From: CAWCWK01 sp963842125
GTDB taxonomy: Bacteria > Pseudomonadota > Alphaproteobacteria > Rhizobiales > CAWCWK01
Assembly: GCA_963842125.1 (NCBI GenBank)
Contig: CAWJFE010000001.1
Span: 744,001 to 808,000, forward strand
DNA length: 64,000 nucleotides
Direction: 5' to 3'
Part shown: in pieces, positions 16,998-24,902 of the stretch
Numbering within the stretch: position 1 is the stretch's first letter
How the letters are laid out: each line of letters begins with the position of its first letter
Position numbers and translations under genes: made by a program
Notes under the pieces: generated by a model
Seen by the model: the letters and a program-made list of their open reading frames with translations, nothing else
Database searches by the model: none
Told to the model about the DNA's origin: nothing

Positions 16998-18650
16998 ATG
17001 GCACTCGGCGGCGACAAGGATTGGTGGCGCGGCGCGGTGATCTACCAGATCTACCCGCGCTCCTATCAGGACACGAATGGCGACGGCATCGGCGATCTGC
17101 CGGGCATCACGCAGCGGCTCGACCACATCGCGAGCCTCGGCGTCGATGCGATCTGGATCTCGCCCTTCTACACCTCGCCGATGGACGATTTCGGCTACGA
17201 CGTCTCGAACTATCGCGACGTCGACCCGATCTTCGGCGCGCTCGCCGATTTCGACGCGCTCCTCGAGGCCGCCCATGCGCGCGGCCTCAGGGTGATGATC
17301 GACCTCGTCCTCAGCCACTCCTCGGACCGTCATCCCTGGTTCACCGAGAGCCGGGCCGGCCGCGAGAACCCCAAATCGGACTGGTACGTCTGGGCCGACG
17401 CGAAGCCCGACGGCACGCCGCCCAATAACTGGCTCTCGATCTTCGGCGGCCCGGCCTGGGAATGGGACACGCGGCGCAGCCAGTACTATCTGCACAACTT
17501 CCTCAGGTCGCAGCCCGACCTCAACTTCCACAACAGGGATGTGCAGGACGCGCTGCTCGACGTGACGCGGTTCTGGCTGGAGCGGGGCGTGGACGGCTTC
17601 CGGCTCGACACCGTCAACTTCTACTTTCACGACGCCGAGCTGCGCGACAATCCGCCCTGGACGCGCAACGAGGATTTCGCCGGCATCGACCGGCGGGTGA
17701 ACCCCTACGGGTCGCAGGACCACCTCTACGACAAGACCCGGCCGGAGAATCTCGACTTCCTCGCCCGCTTCCGCCAGCTCCTCGACGAATATCCCGGCAC
17801 GACTGCCGTCGGCGAGATCGGCGCCGACCGGGACGAGGAGGGCACGATGGCGGCCTATACCGAGGCCAACAAGCGCATTCACATGGCCTACAATTTCCGC
17901 CTCCTCGGCCCCCATTCGCAGGCCGAGGACATCGCCGGCATCGTCCACGGCATCGACCGGGCGATCGGGACGGGCTGGCCGTGCTGGTCGCTCTCCAACC
18001 ACGACGTGACCCGGGTGCCGACCCGCTGGGCGCCGCAGGCCGACCCAAGCGCCTTCCAGCCCGTCGCGAGCGCGATGCTCCTGTCGCTGCGCGGCACGAT
18101 CTGCCTCTATCAGGGCGAGGAGCTCGGATTGCCCGAGGCCGACGTGCCCTTCGAGGCGCTGCAGGACCCGCAGGGCAAGACGTTCTGGCCCGAGGACAAG
18201 GGCCGCGACGGCTGCCGCACGCCGATGCCGTGGACGGATTCGGAGGCCCATGCCGGCTTCTCCCTCGTCGACGGCTGGCTTCCCATGCCGTCCGACCACG
18301 CGCAGCGCGCCGTCTCGGCGCAGGAGAACGACGAGACCGCGCCGCTCAATCGCCTGCGCCGGTTTCTCGCCTGGCGGAGCGGACAGCCGGCGCTCGTCAA
18401 GGGTGATCTCGTCAGCGTGGAAGCCAGCGGCGAGCGGCGCGAGGTCGTCGTCGTCACGCGCGAGGCCGGGGGTGCGCGCCTGACCGGCGCCTTCAACCTG
18501 ACGGGCGCGGCTGCCCGGCTCGCACAGCCGGAGGGGGAGCGGCTGGACGTGCCGGGCTTCGCCGACGCCGACGATGCGGGAGAGGCGACGGACGTGAAGG
18601 GCGAAGGCCTGATGCTCCCGCCCTATTCCTGCGCCTTCTTCGAGGCCTGA
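16998..18650 (+). CDS. Alpha-glucosidase / oligo-1,6-glucosidase, GH13
   Basis: This 550-residue cytoplasmic glycoside hydrolase releases glucose from the non-reducing ends of short alpha-glucans or alpha-glucosides. The start WWRGAVIYQIYPRSYQDTNG and the metal loop NGDGIGDLPGI are hallmarks of the GH13 alpha-glucosidase subfamilies. Catalytic residues: nucleophile D204 in GFRLDTVN, acid/base E273 in VGEIGAD and transition-state D336 in SNHDVTR. A GxxxxYQGEELGLPE motif and a beta-sandwich C domain ending PPYSCAFFEA follow. The ATG at 16998 follows GGGGAGAGCGCC, a good ribosome binding site. No transporter or LacI regulator is adjacent, so the substrate is undecided. Confidence 0.92.
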   Translation: MALGGDKDWWRGAVIYQIYPRSYQDTNGDGIGDLPGITQRLDHIASLGVDAIWISPFYTSPMDDFGYDVSNYRDVDPIFGALADFDALLEAAHARGLRVMIDLVLSHSSDRHPWFTESRAGRENPKSDWYVWADAKPDGTPPNNWLSIFGGPAWEWDTRRSQYYLHNFLRSQPDLNFHNRDVQDALLDVTRFWLERGVDGFRLDTVNFYFHDAELRDNPPWTRNEDFAGIDRRVNPYGSQDHLYDKTRPENLDFLARFRQLLDEYPGTTAVGEIGADRDEEGTMAAYTEANKRIHMAYNFRLLGPHSQAEDIAGIVHGIDRAIGTGWPCWSLSNHDVTRVPTRWAPQADPSAFQPVASAMLLSLRGTICLYQGEELGLPEADVPFEALQDPQGKTFWPEDKGRDGCRTPMPWTDSEAHAGFSLVDGWLPMPSDHAQRAVSAQENDETAPLNRLRRFLAWRSGQPALVKGDLVSVEASGERREVVVVTREAGGARLTGAFNLTGAAARLAQPEGERLDVPGFADADDAGEATDVKGEGLMLPPYSCAFFEA

Positions 18651-18663
18651 CGGGTCGGCCGGA

Positions 18664-19497
18664 TCAGTCCGTGTTGCCGACCACGGTCGCCGGCATCACC
18701 GGCGTGCCGAGCGAGACCCAGAGATTGGGGTCGCGGGCCGACTGGCGCTTGATGAAGGCGTAGCCGGTCGCCTTCCAGTGGGCGAGATCCTCGGCCTGAT
18801 TGTCGAGGATGATGTCGCCCCCATCGGTCCGCGCCGTCAGCACGGCGTGGCCGAGCCCTTCGAGATCGCGCACGACGGTGATGAGAAGGGCGTTGGCCGG
18901 CCAGCCGAGCGCCAGCAGCTGCGCGCGCTTGAGGAGAACGTAGTCCTCGCAGTCGCCGGCCAGTGTCTCGATCGTCCGGGCGATACCCTTCTTCGAACCC
19001 TGCTTCGAGGCGAGGCGCAGTCGTGCCCGGCGCGGATAGGTCCACTCCTCGATGCGTCCGTAGAGCTTGATGTCGGTGATCGGGTGGACGGCGGCGTTGA
19101 CGGCGCGGTTGACGGCGTCGAGCTCGGCCAGACGGTTCGCATCGAGCCGAACCGGCGCTTCCGTCTCGGTGGCGCCCCGGCGGCGGACCGCGGCGCAGTC
19201 CTGCGGGTGGAGCTGGCAGAAGGCGGTGTAGCCGCGCGGCACGCGGGCGAGCCGCTGAAGGGGGTGCAGCGCGTCCGGCAGGCCCCATCCCCGCACCGCC
19301 ACCGAACGCTCGGCCAGCGAGGACGTGGCCGGTGCGGCGGACCGTGTGGAAGTCTCGTGTAGGATCGTCTCGTGAGACGGCGTCGCCAGCGCCGGACTTC
19401 GCGGCACCACCGTCGTGATCGGGATGGCGCAGGCCAGGGCCAGGGCCCAGCCGAGATGGCGCAGTTTCGGTATGGTCGTCCGGATAGGCCGATGCAT
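18664..19497 (-). CDS. Transglutaminase-like cysteine peptidase (BTLCP, DUF920)
   Basis: This 277-residue exported protein starts MHRPIRTTIPKL, followed by the hydrophobic stretch LGWALALACAIPI, a signal peptide with likely cleavage near PALA. The papain/transglutaminase-like triad is present: Cys in AGDCEDYVLLKR, His in GHAVLT and Asp in IILDNQAED. The family includes LapG, which cleaves a surface adhesin under c-di-GMP control, but there is no LapD gene here, so a LapG role is not shown. The start at 19497 is chosen for the signal peptide. A perfect CtrA box lies about 75 bases upstream. Confidence 0.87.
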   Translation of the reverse strand: MHRPIRTTIPKLRHLGWALALACAIPITTVVPRSPALATPSHETILHETSTRSAAPATSSLAERSVAVRGWGLPDALHPLQRLARVPRGYTAFCQLHPQDCAAVRRRGATETEAPVRLDANRLAELDAVNRAVNAAVHPITDIKLYGRIEEWTYPRRARLRLASKQGSKKGIARTIETLAGDCEDYVLLKRAQLLALGWPANALLITVVRDLEGLGHAVLTARTDGGDIILDNQAEDLAHWKATGYAFIKRQSARDPNLWVSLGTPVMPATVVGNTD

Positions 19498-19570
19498 CCT
19501 CTCTCCCCCAGTTGGAGAAGCGCACCACCTCACAAGTCTTGCACAAAGGTTCTTCTATTATGGAGAGAAG

Positions 19571-19585
19571 TTAACCTTTAATTAA
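19571..19585. promoter_or_regulatory. CtrA-type binding site (TTAA-N7-TTAA)
   Basis: The sequence TTAACCTTTAATTAA matches the full alphaproteobacterial CtrA consensus TTAA-N7-TTAA exactly. It lies about 75 bases before the start of the transglutaminase-like peptidase (minus strand), within an A/T-rich stretch that is exceptional for this window. This suggests cell-cycle control of that gene. Confidence 0.6.
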
Positions 19586-19782
19586 CCTATGTTATGATCC
19601 GCTCACCAGTGTCTCCCCGAGACTTAATCAGTGAACCATTCGTTTATTAACCAGGTCAACATAAGCGGGTTTGGCGTCCGGCACGGCCATGAAACTGTTG
19701 CATGCAAGCCGCAGAGACTGCAGGGCTTATAGTCCTTCTCCGTCGTTAGACGATTGAATGGTCTGAGACTTCCGGATCTGCT

Positions 19783-20051
19783 TAGGGCCCAGACCTATAA
19801 ACCGGATGCGCTTCTGTTCGTCAGAACCGGTCCGAATGCGAAGGAAAGGTGAGAACGGACATGCTGGGCATATTCGACGAGCCTTTCCGCAGCAGGCGGG
19901 CCGGTTCTGACGAACCCTTCGGGCGTGGCCTGGCTGTCGCCCGGCGTCGTTGCGAAGGTTTGAAAGGCAGAAGCCTTCCTGCACCTTCGCGTCTATCCGG
20001 ATCGACAGCCAGGCCGCGCAGAACGCACCCGGTTTATAGGTCTGGGCCCTA
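19783..20051. mobile_element. Family-D 269-bp terminal-inverted-repeat element with two internal hairpins (MITE-like)
   Basis: The element is bounded by perfect 23-bp inverted repeats (19783-19805 and 20029-20051) that begin TAGGGCCCAGACC. Inside are two further perfect inverted pairs: 15 bp GTTCGTCAGAACCGG (19816-19830) with 19901-19915, and 13 bp GGCCTGGCTGTCG (19927-19939) with 20003-20015. Each encloses a smaller dyad (GCGAAGGT at 19952-19959 with 19983-19990). Together they fold into a three-way, cloverleaf-like structure. There is no open frame and no obvious target-site duplication. It could be a non-autonomous palindromic element or encode a structured RNA. Confidence 0.7.
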
Positions 20052-20118
20052 GGATAGACATTGCGCATATCACGAACGCGTCAGGACGATGCCCTCTCGG
20101 CACTGATCGTCGTTCGAG

Positions 20119-20287
20119 CTAGAGCCCGTCCGGGAACGCTGCGGCGGTGGGTTGGCGAAGGGGTTCGGCCGAGCCGTGAGGCGGCAGACACAGCCGATGC
20201 CGGCAGCATCGGCGAGGATTGGCAACGAAGCGGGCGGTCGAGCCGACCGTCAAACCGACCCGACTGCGTTTCCGGACGGGCTCCTAG
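20119..20287. repeat. Family-A intergenic palindromic repeat, copy 2
   Basis: This 169-bp element begins CTAGAGCCCGTCCGGGAACG and ends with its near-perfect reverse complement, CGTTTCCGGACGGGCTCCTAG. The interior shares GATGCCGGC-GCATCGGCGAGGAT and the following GGC-AC with copy 1 at 16428-16594. It ends about 58 bases before trmD. Confidence 0.75.
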
Positions 20288-20344
20288 TGGCTCGGTCGCC
20301 CGGTCGTAGGTGCAGCCGGCTGACAGAGAGAGACCGACACGGCC

Positions 20345-21073
20345 ATGCCATCAATCGACGACAGTGCCGGATCGCACCGTGCGCCTTTCGCGGCGAGCGT
20401 TCTGACGCTCTATCCGGACATGTTCCCCGGCCCGCTCGGCCAGAGCCTGTCCGGCCGGGCGTTGGAGCGTGGCCTCTGGACGCTGGAGGCGCGGGCGTTG
20501 CGCGACCACGGGATCGGCCGGCACCGCGCGGTCGACGATACGCCCGCAGGCGGCGGCGCGGGCATGGTTCTGCGTGCCGACGTGGTGGCCGCGGCGCTCG
20601 ACGCGCTCGATGAGGCAGGCGGCGGACCAGACGACCGCCCCCGCCTCCTGATGAGCCCGCGCGGACGGCCCCTGACACAGGCCCGTGTGCGCGAGATCGC
20701 GGACGGACCGGGCGCCATTCTCCTCTGCGGGCGCTTCGAGGGTGTCGACGAGCGCGTCATCGAGGCGCGCGGGCTGGAGGAGGTCTCGATCGGCGACTAC
20801 GTGCTGTCGGGCGGCGAGATCGCGGCCATGGTGCTCATGGACGCCTGCGTGCGCCTGCTGCCGGGCGTAATGGGCGCCGAGGCGTCGGGCGAAGAGGAGA
20901 GCTTCGAGGGCGGGCTCCTTGAATACCCGCATTACACCCGGCCTCGCGAATGGGAGGGCCGCACGATCCCCGACACCCTCCTCTCCGGCGACCACGCCGC
21001 GATTCGGCGCTGGCGCGCCGAGCGGTCCCTCGCCCTCACCCGCGCGCGCCGGCCCGACCTCCTCGGCGAATAG
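20345..21073 (+). CDS. trmD: tRNA (guanine(37)-N1)-methyltransferase TrmD
   Basis: TrmD methylates N1 of G37 next to the anticodon and prevents +1 slippage on the ribosome; it is essential in most bacteria. The 242-residue SPOUT-fold dimer has the family motifs TLYPDMFPG, DDTPAGGGAGMVLR, LMSPRGRPLTQ, LLCGRFEGVDERV and IGDYVLSGGE, the last forming the trefoil-knot SAM site, plus LLEYPHYTRP. All key residues are present. In most alphaproteobacteria trmD sits in rpsP-rimM-trmD-rplS, but here it is alone, 30 kb from rpsP, and no rimM or rplS is in the window. It is preceded by elements D and A2. Confidence 0.95.
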   Translation: MPSIDDSAGSHRAPFAASVLTLYPDMFPGPLGQSLSGRALERGLWTLEARALRDHGIGRHRAVDDTPAGGGAGMVLRADVVAAALDALDEAGGGPDDRPRLLMSPRGRPLTQARVREIADGPGAILLCGRFEGVDERVIEARGLEEVSIGDYVLSGGEIAAMVLMDACVRLLPGVMGAEASGEEESFEGGLLEYPHYTRPREWEGRTIPDTLLSGDHAAIRRWRAERSLALTRARRPDLLGE

Positions 21074-21132
21074 GCCCATCGGCGAGCCGGCCAGGCTCAG
21101 GCCCGGCCAAGCTCAGCCAGGCTCAGCCAGGC

Positions 21133-21624
21133 TCACGCCAACGCGTCGATCGCCTCGTCGTCGAGCTGGCCAGGCACGATGGTGAGCGGGATGGGGAAGG
21201 TGCCGGCCCGACTCGCCAGATGGGTGACGAGCGGGCCAGAGCCATCGCTCGACGTGCCGGCCGCGAGCACGAGGATCGCGATGTCCTCGTCCTCCTCGAC
21301 GAGGGCGGAGATCTCGTCCGTCCGGTTGCCCTCGCGGATGACGATCTCGGCGTCGAGGCCGGCGATCTCGCGCGCGCGGTCGACGAAGTGATAGAGCCGC
21401 TTTCGCGCCTCCTCCTCGGCCTCTGCCCGCATGACGGCCTCGACGCCGAGCCAGTGGGGGAAGTCCTCGCGCGGGATGATGTAGAGGAGGGTGAGGGAGC
21501 CTCCCGTCAGGCTGGCGCGCCGGGCGGCGAAGTAGACGGCCCGCTCGCATTCGGGCGTGTCGTCCACGACGGCGAGGAATTTCCGGCTGTGCCCCTCCTC
21601 GCGGCTGCGCCGTATCAGGCCCAT
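21133..21624 (-). CDS. Universal stress protein UspA family
   Basis: This 163-residue cytoplasmic protein is a single Usp domain (FLAVVDDTPECERAVYFAARRA, then LTLLYIIPRED, and the C-terminal SRAGTFPIPLTIVPG). The usual ATP-binding Gly-x2-Gly-x9-Gly-Ser/Thr loop is degenerate (AAGTSSDGSGPLVTHLAS), so it may not bind ATP in the standard way. The start at 21624 (MGLIRRSREEGHSRKFLAVV) is preferred because the frame upstream is not family-like. Its gene ends about 60 bases from trmD on the opposite strand, and it diverges from the dehydratase gene. Confidence 0.82.
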   Translation of the reverse strand: MGLIRRSREEGHSRKFLAVVDDTPECERAVYFAARRASLTGGSLTLLYIIPREDFPHWLGVEAVMRAEAEEEARKRLYHFVDRAREIAGLDAEIVIREGNRTDEISALVEEDEDIAILVLAAGTSSDGSGPLVTHLASRAGTFPIPLTIVPGQLDDEAIDALA

Positions 21625-21902
21625 GACGAAACCCGCGATCGGACCTGCAGGCCGATGGGCAGCGTGCAGGGCTCGCCCGACCGTCCTATCCCCGGTCGCT
21701 TTCGTGTCTTCACTCGATCCATAGCCGCAGTCTCCCCGTTCGCGCCGCGTCTGGTCCATCCGCCTTCGCCTCGGGGTCTATTGCCCCCCGAGAGCCCTGC
21801 GATGGCCGCGCGTCGTCCGGACGACATGTTGACGCGCCGCGCCGTCCCCGGCAACCGTCCCGCACCCGCGTTCCCGCACCCATCCGAAAGCCGACCTACA
21901 TG

Positions 21903-22895
21903 ATGAGCAATCCCTATTTGTCGGCCCCCGGCCCCGGCCCGGATGCGATTGCCGAAGCGCGCCGCGCCATCGCGGGAACGCTCGTTCGGACGCCCAATCT
22001 CGAACTTGCCAGCGCCCGCATCGCGCCGCATCTGCCAGACGGCGCGTCGGCGGTGATGAAGCTCGAACTCTTCCAGCAGGCCGGCTCGTTCAAGGCGCGC
22101 GGCGCCTATCTCAGCGTCGCGCGCCTCGACGAGACGGCGCGTGGGCGGGGCGTCGTCGGGGTGAGCGCGGGCAACCACGCGCTCGCCGTCGCCTGGGCGG
22201 CCAAGGCGGCCGGCGTCTCGGCCAAGGTCGTCATGTTCGAGGGCGTCGATCCCGTCCGCGTCGCGGGCTGCGAGGCGATGGGCGCCGGCGTCGTGATCGC
22301 ACGCGATATCGCCGACGCCTTCGCCACCATGGAGCGGCTGGCCGAGGACGAAGGCCGCACCGTCGTCCATCCCTTCGAGGGCGAGGCGATCGCGCTCGGC
22401 ACGGCGACCTGCGGGGCGGAGCTCATCGAGGATGCGCCCGATTGCGACATCGTCATCGTGCCCGTCGGCGGCGGAGGGCTGATCTCGGGCATGGCCCGGG
22501 CGATCAAGCTCGCCCGGCCGGACTGCCTCGTCATCGGCGTCGAGCCGACGGGCGCCGACGCGCTGACCCGCAGCCTCGCCGCCGGCCACCCGGTCCATCT
22601 CGATAGGGTCCGCACGATCGCCGATTCGCTCGGCGCGCCGATGACGATGCCGGCCTCCTTCGCCATCACGAAGGCCCATGTCGACGACGTCGTGCGCATC
22701 GAGGACGACGACATGCGCGCCGCGATGCGGCTCCTCTTCGACGCGACCAAGCTCGTCTGCGAGCCCGCCTGCGCCGCCTCGCTCGCCGCCCTCCTCGGCC
22801 CGCTGCGCGAGCGAGCGAAGGGCAAGCGCATCGGCCTCATCGCCTGCGGCTCCAATATCGGGCTGGAGCGGTTCGCGGCCATCCTGGCGGTCTAA
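21903..22895 (+). CDS. Threonine/serine dehydratase (PLP-dependent, no ACT domain)
   Basis: This 330-residue fold-type II PLP enzyme probably deaminates threonine or serine to 2-oxobutyrate or pyruvate. The Schiff-base lysine is K64 in FQQAGSFKARGA. The substrate loop VSAGNHALAVAWAAK and the phosphate cradle VGGGGLISGMA are intact, and the C-terminus has IACGSNIGLERF. The absence of an ACT regulatory domain points to the catabolic, not the biosynthetic IlvA, type. Tandem ATGs at 21900 and 21903 make the exact start uncertain by one residue. Its 3' end overlaps the end of creA by four bases. Confidence 0.87.
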   Translation: MSNPYLSAPGPGPDAIAEARRAIAGTLVRTPNLELASARIAPHLPDGASAVMKLELFQQAGSFKARGAYLSVARLDETARGRGVVGVSAGNHALAVAWAAKAAGVSAKVVMFEGVDPVRVAGCEAMGAGVVIARDIADAFATMERLAEDEGRTVVHPFEGEAIALGTATCGAELIEDAPDCDIVIVPVGGGGLISGMARAIKLARPDCLVIGVEPTGADALTRSLAAGHPVHLDRVRTIADSLGAPMTMPASFAITKAHVDDVVRIEDDDMRAAMRLLFDATKLVCEPACAASLAALLGPLRERAKGKRIGLIACGSNIGLERFAAILAV

Positions 22896-23407
22896 TCCTC
22901 CAGCGCGTCGGCGCAGCGGGGGGCGGGGGCGTCGCCCCAGGGCATGATGGGCACGGTCGAGGTCGAATTCTTCGGGCTGCCGTCGATCAGCTTGTCGGTG
23001 TAGACGAGATAGACCAGCACGTTGCGCTCCGCATCGCAGCCCCGCACGATCTGGACCTCCTTGAAGAAGAGCGAGCGGCGCTGGCTCATCATCTCGTCGC
23101 CCTGCTCGAACGTGTCCTTGAACGAGACCGGCCCGACCTGGCGGCAGGCGAGCGAGGCGTCCGAGACCTCCTCGGCCACGCCGAACATGCCCGACACGCC
23201 GCCCTTCTCCGGCAGCGTGATGTGGCAGGCGACACCCTCGACGATCGGATCGTCGACGGCATAGACGGCCAGCTTGTGGTCGGGCGTGAGGAGCTTGAAG
23301 GCGGTCGACTTCTTGAAGATGAGATCGAGGTCCTGTGCCATCGCGGGGGCGCTCGCCAGGACGGAGAGAAGGGCGGCTGCGAGCAGGGAACGGGCTGGGC
23401 GGTGCAT
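22892..23407 (-). CDS. creA: CreA family protein
   Basis: This 171-residue periplasmic protein has a clear signal peptide (MHRPARSLLAAALLSVLASAPAMAQ, about residues 1-25) and a CreA domain (FKLLTPDHKLAVYAVDDP, VEGVACHIT, GVAEEVSDASLACRQVGP). CreA proteins are widespread in proteobacteria and their function is unknown. Three of its cysteines (in ACHI, ACRQ and GCDAE) are typical. The start at 23407 gives the signal peptide; the open frame extends upstream but is not family-like. It diverges from the amidase gene over about 205 bases. Confidence 0.88.
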   Translation of the reverse strand: MHRPARSLLAAALLSVLASAPAMAQDLDLIFKKSTAFKLLTPDHKLAVYAVDDPIVEGVACHITLPEKGGVSGMFGVAEEVSDASLACRQVGPVSFKDTFEQGDEMMSQRRSLFFKEVQIVRGCDAERNVLVYLVYTDKLIDGSPKNSTSTVPIMPWGDAPAPRCADALED

Positions 23408-23612
23408 TATCGAAGACCTTTGGACGGTGGAGAGCCTGTGCGCAGACAAGCGGCGCGCGCCCCCGGGCGTTCCCTTCGCGCGGGGACACGGGCGTGTCAC
23501 CCGCCGCGCCGTCCGCGAGCTTGACGACCTCTCTCGATCCTCCTCGATCCTCTCTCCATCCACCCTCGATCCTCTCTTGGCATCCCGCCCCCGTCTGTGA
23601 CACACCGCCCGC

Positions 23613-24902
23613 ATGACCAACGCGCACTCCTCCGCCCCGCGCCCCGCCGAGCGCCTCGAAGCCTGCCTCGCGGCCATCGGCGCGCGCGAGCAGGAGGTGC
23701 GCGCCTTTCGCCATCTCGACATCGACGGAGCCAAACGGCGCGTGGGCGAGATCGAGGCGCAGCTAGGGACACAGCTGGAGGCCGGCGAGGAGATCGGGGC
23801 CCTTGCGGGCCGCGTCATCGGCCTCAAGGACATCATCGACACGGCCGACATGCCGACCCGCTACGGCTCGCCGATCTACGAGAACCATCAGCCGGCCTCG
23901 AGCGCGGCGCTCGCCGTCCTCATCGCGCAGAATGACGGCGTCATCCTCGGCAAGACCGAGAGCACCGAGTTCGCCTGGCTGACGCCTACCCGCACACGCA
24001 ACCCGCACGATCTTGCCCATTCGCCCGGCGGCTCGTCGTCGGGATCGGCGGCGGCGGTGGCGGCGGGGATGCTCGACGGTGCGGTCGGCACCCAGACCGG
24101 CGGCTCGGTCATCCGCCCGGCCGCCTTTTGCGGCATCGTCGGCTACAAGCCGAGCTTCGACCTCATTCCGACCGTCGGCGTGAAGACGTTCTCCTGGACG
24201 CTCGACACGATCGGCACCTTCGCGCGCGGCGTCGCCGAGGCGGCCCTGCTGGCCGGCGTCCTCTCGGGGCGCAACCTCGTGCCCTCCGCCCTGCCCCGCG
24301 CGCCGCGTCTCGGCGTCTTCGCGCCCGATGGCGGCGATGCCGATGCCTATGCCACGCTCCAGGCCGCGCGCGATGCCGCCGAGGCGGCCGGCGCCGTCCT
24401 TCTCGACCTTGCGGCCCCGCCTGCCTTCGCCCAACTCGACGCCGCGTGGCGGGTGATCAACGACTGGGAGGGCGCACGCGCGCTCGGCCACGAGCGCATG
24501 GCGCATGCCGATGGCCTCAGCGACGGCCTGCGCCGCACACTCGACATGGCGTCGATCCTGCCCGAATCGGCCCATGAGGAAGCGCTCGCGACGACGGCGA
24601 CGGCCCGCGCGCAGCTGCCTATGATGCTCGGCGCCTGCGACGCGCTCCTCACCCTCTCCGCGCCCGGCCGGGCGCCGACGCTGGAGAGCACGGGCGATTC
24701 GCGCTTCAACCGACTCTGGACGCTGCTCGGCACGCCGGCCGTGACGGTGCCGGTGCCCGATGGACTGCGCGGCGGAGGCCTTCCCCTCGGCGTCCAGATC
24801 GTCGGCCCGCGCCTGGCCGACCGCACGGCCCTCTCCGTCGCCGCCTGGATGGAGCGCGTGCTGGCCGAAGCCGAAGGCGCAGGCAAGGGCGACGCCGCGT
24901 GA
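23613..24902 (+). CDS. Amidase (amidase signature family)
   Basis: This 429-residue hydrolase of the amidase signature family has the Ser-cisSer-Lys triad: K72 in GLKDIIDTADM, cis-Ser around S141 in SPGGSSSGSAAAV and nucleophile S165 in TQTGGSVIRPA. The protein otherwise resembles the amidase group related to GatA and AtzF, but it lacks the C-terminal parts needed for tRNA amidation. There is no gatB/gatC neighbour, so it is a stand-alone amidase of unknown substrate. The ATG at 23613 agrees with the family start. The next gene begins at its stop codon (ATGATG at 24899-24904). Confidence 0.87.
   Translation: MTNAHSSAPRPAERLEACLAAIGAREQEVRAFRHLDIDGAKRRVGEIEAQLGTQLEAGEEIGALAGRVIGLKDIIDTADMPTRYGSPIYENHQPASSAALAVLIAQNDGVILGKTESTEFAWLTPTRTRNPHDLAHSPGGSSSGSAAAVAAGMLDGAVGTQTGGSVIRPAAFCGIVGYKPSFDLIPTVGVKTFSWTLDTIGTFARGVAEAALLAGVLSGRNLVPSALPRAPRLGVFAPDGGDADAYATLQAARDAAEAAGAVLLDLAAPPAFAQLDAAWRVINDWEGARALGHERMAHADGLSDGLRRTLDMASILPESAHEEALATTATARAQLPMMLGACDALLTLSAPGRAPTLESTGDSRFNRLWTLLGTPAVTVPVPDGLRGGGLPLGVQIVGPRLADRTALSVAAWMERVLAEAEGAGKGDAA

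Noticed and set aside
21085..21135. Short CAGGCTCAGC-type tandem repeat after trmD
   Set aside because: It is an irregular low-complexity stretch of about 50 bases with no structure or second locus; not listed as a feature.
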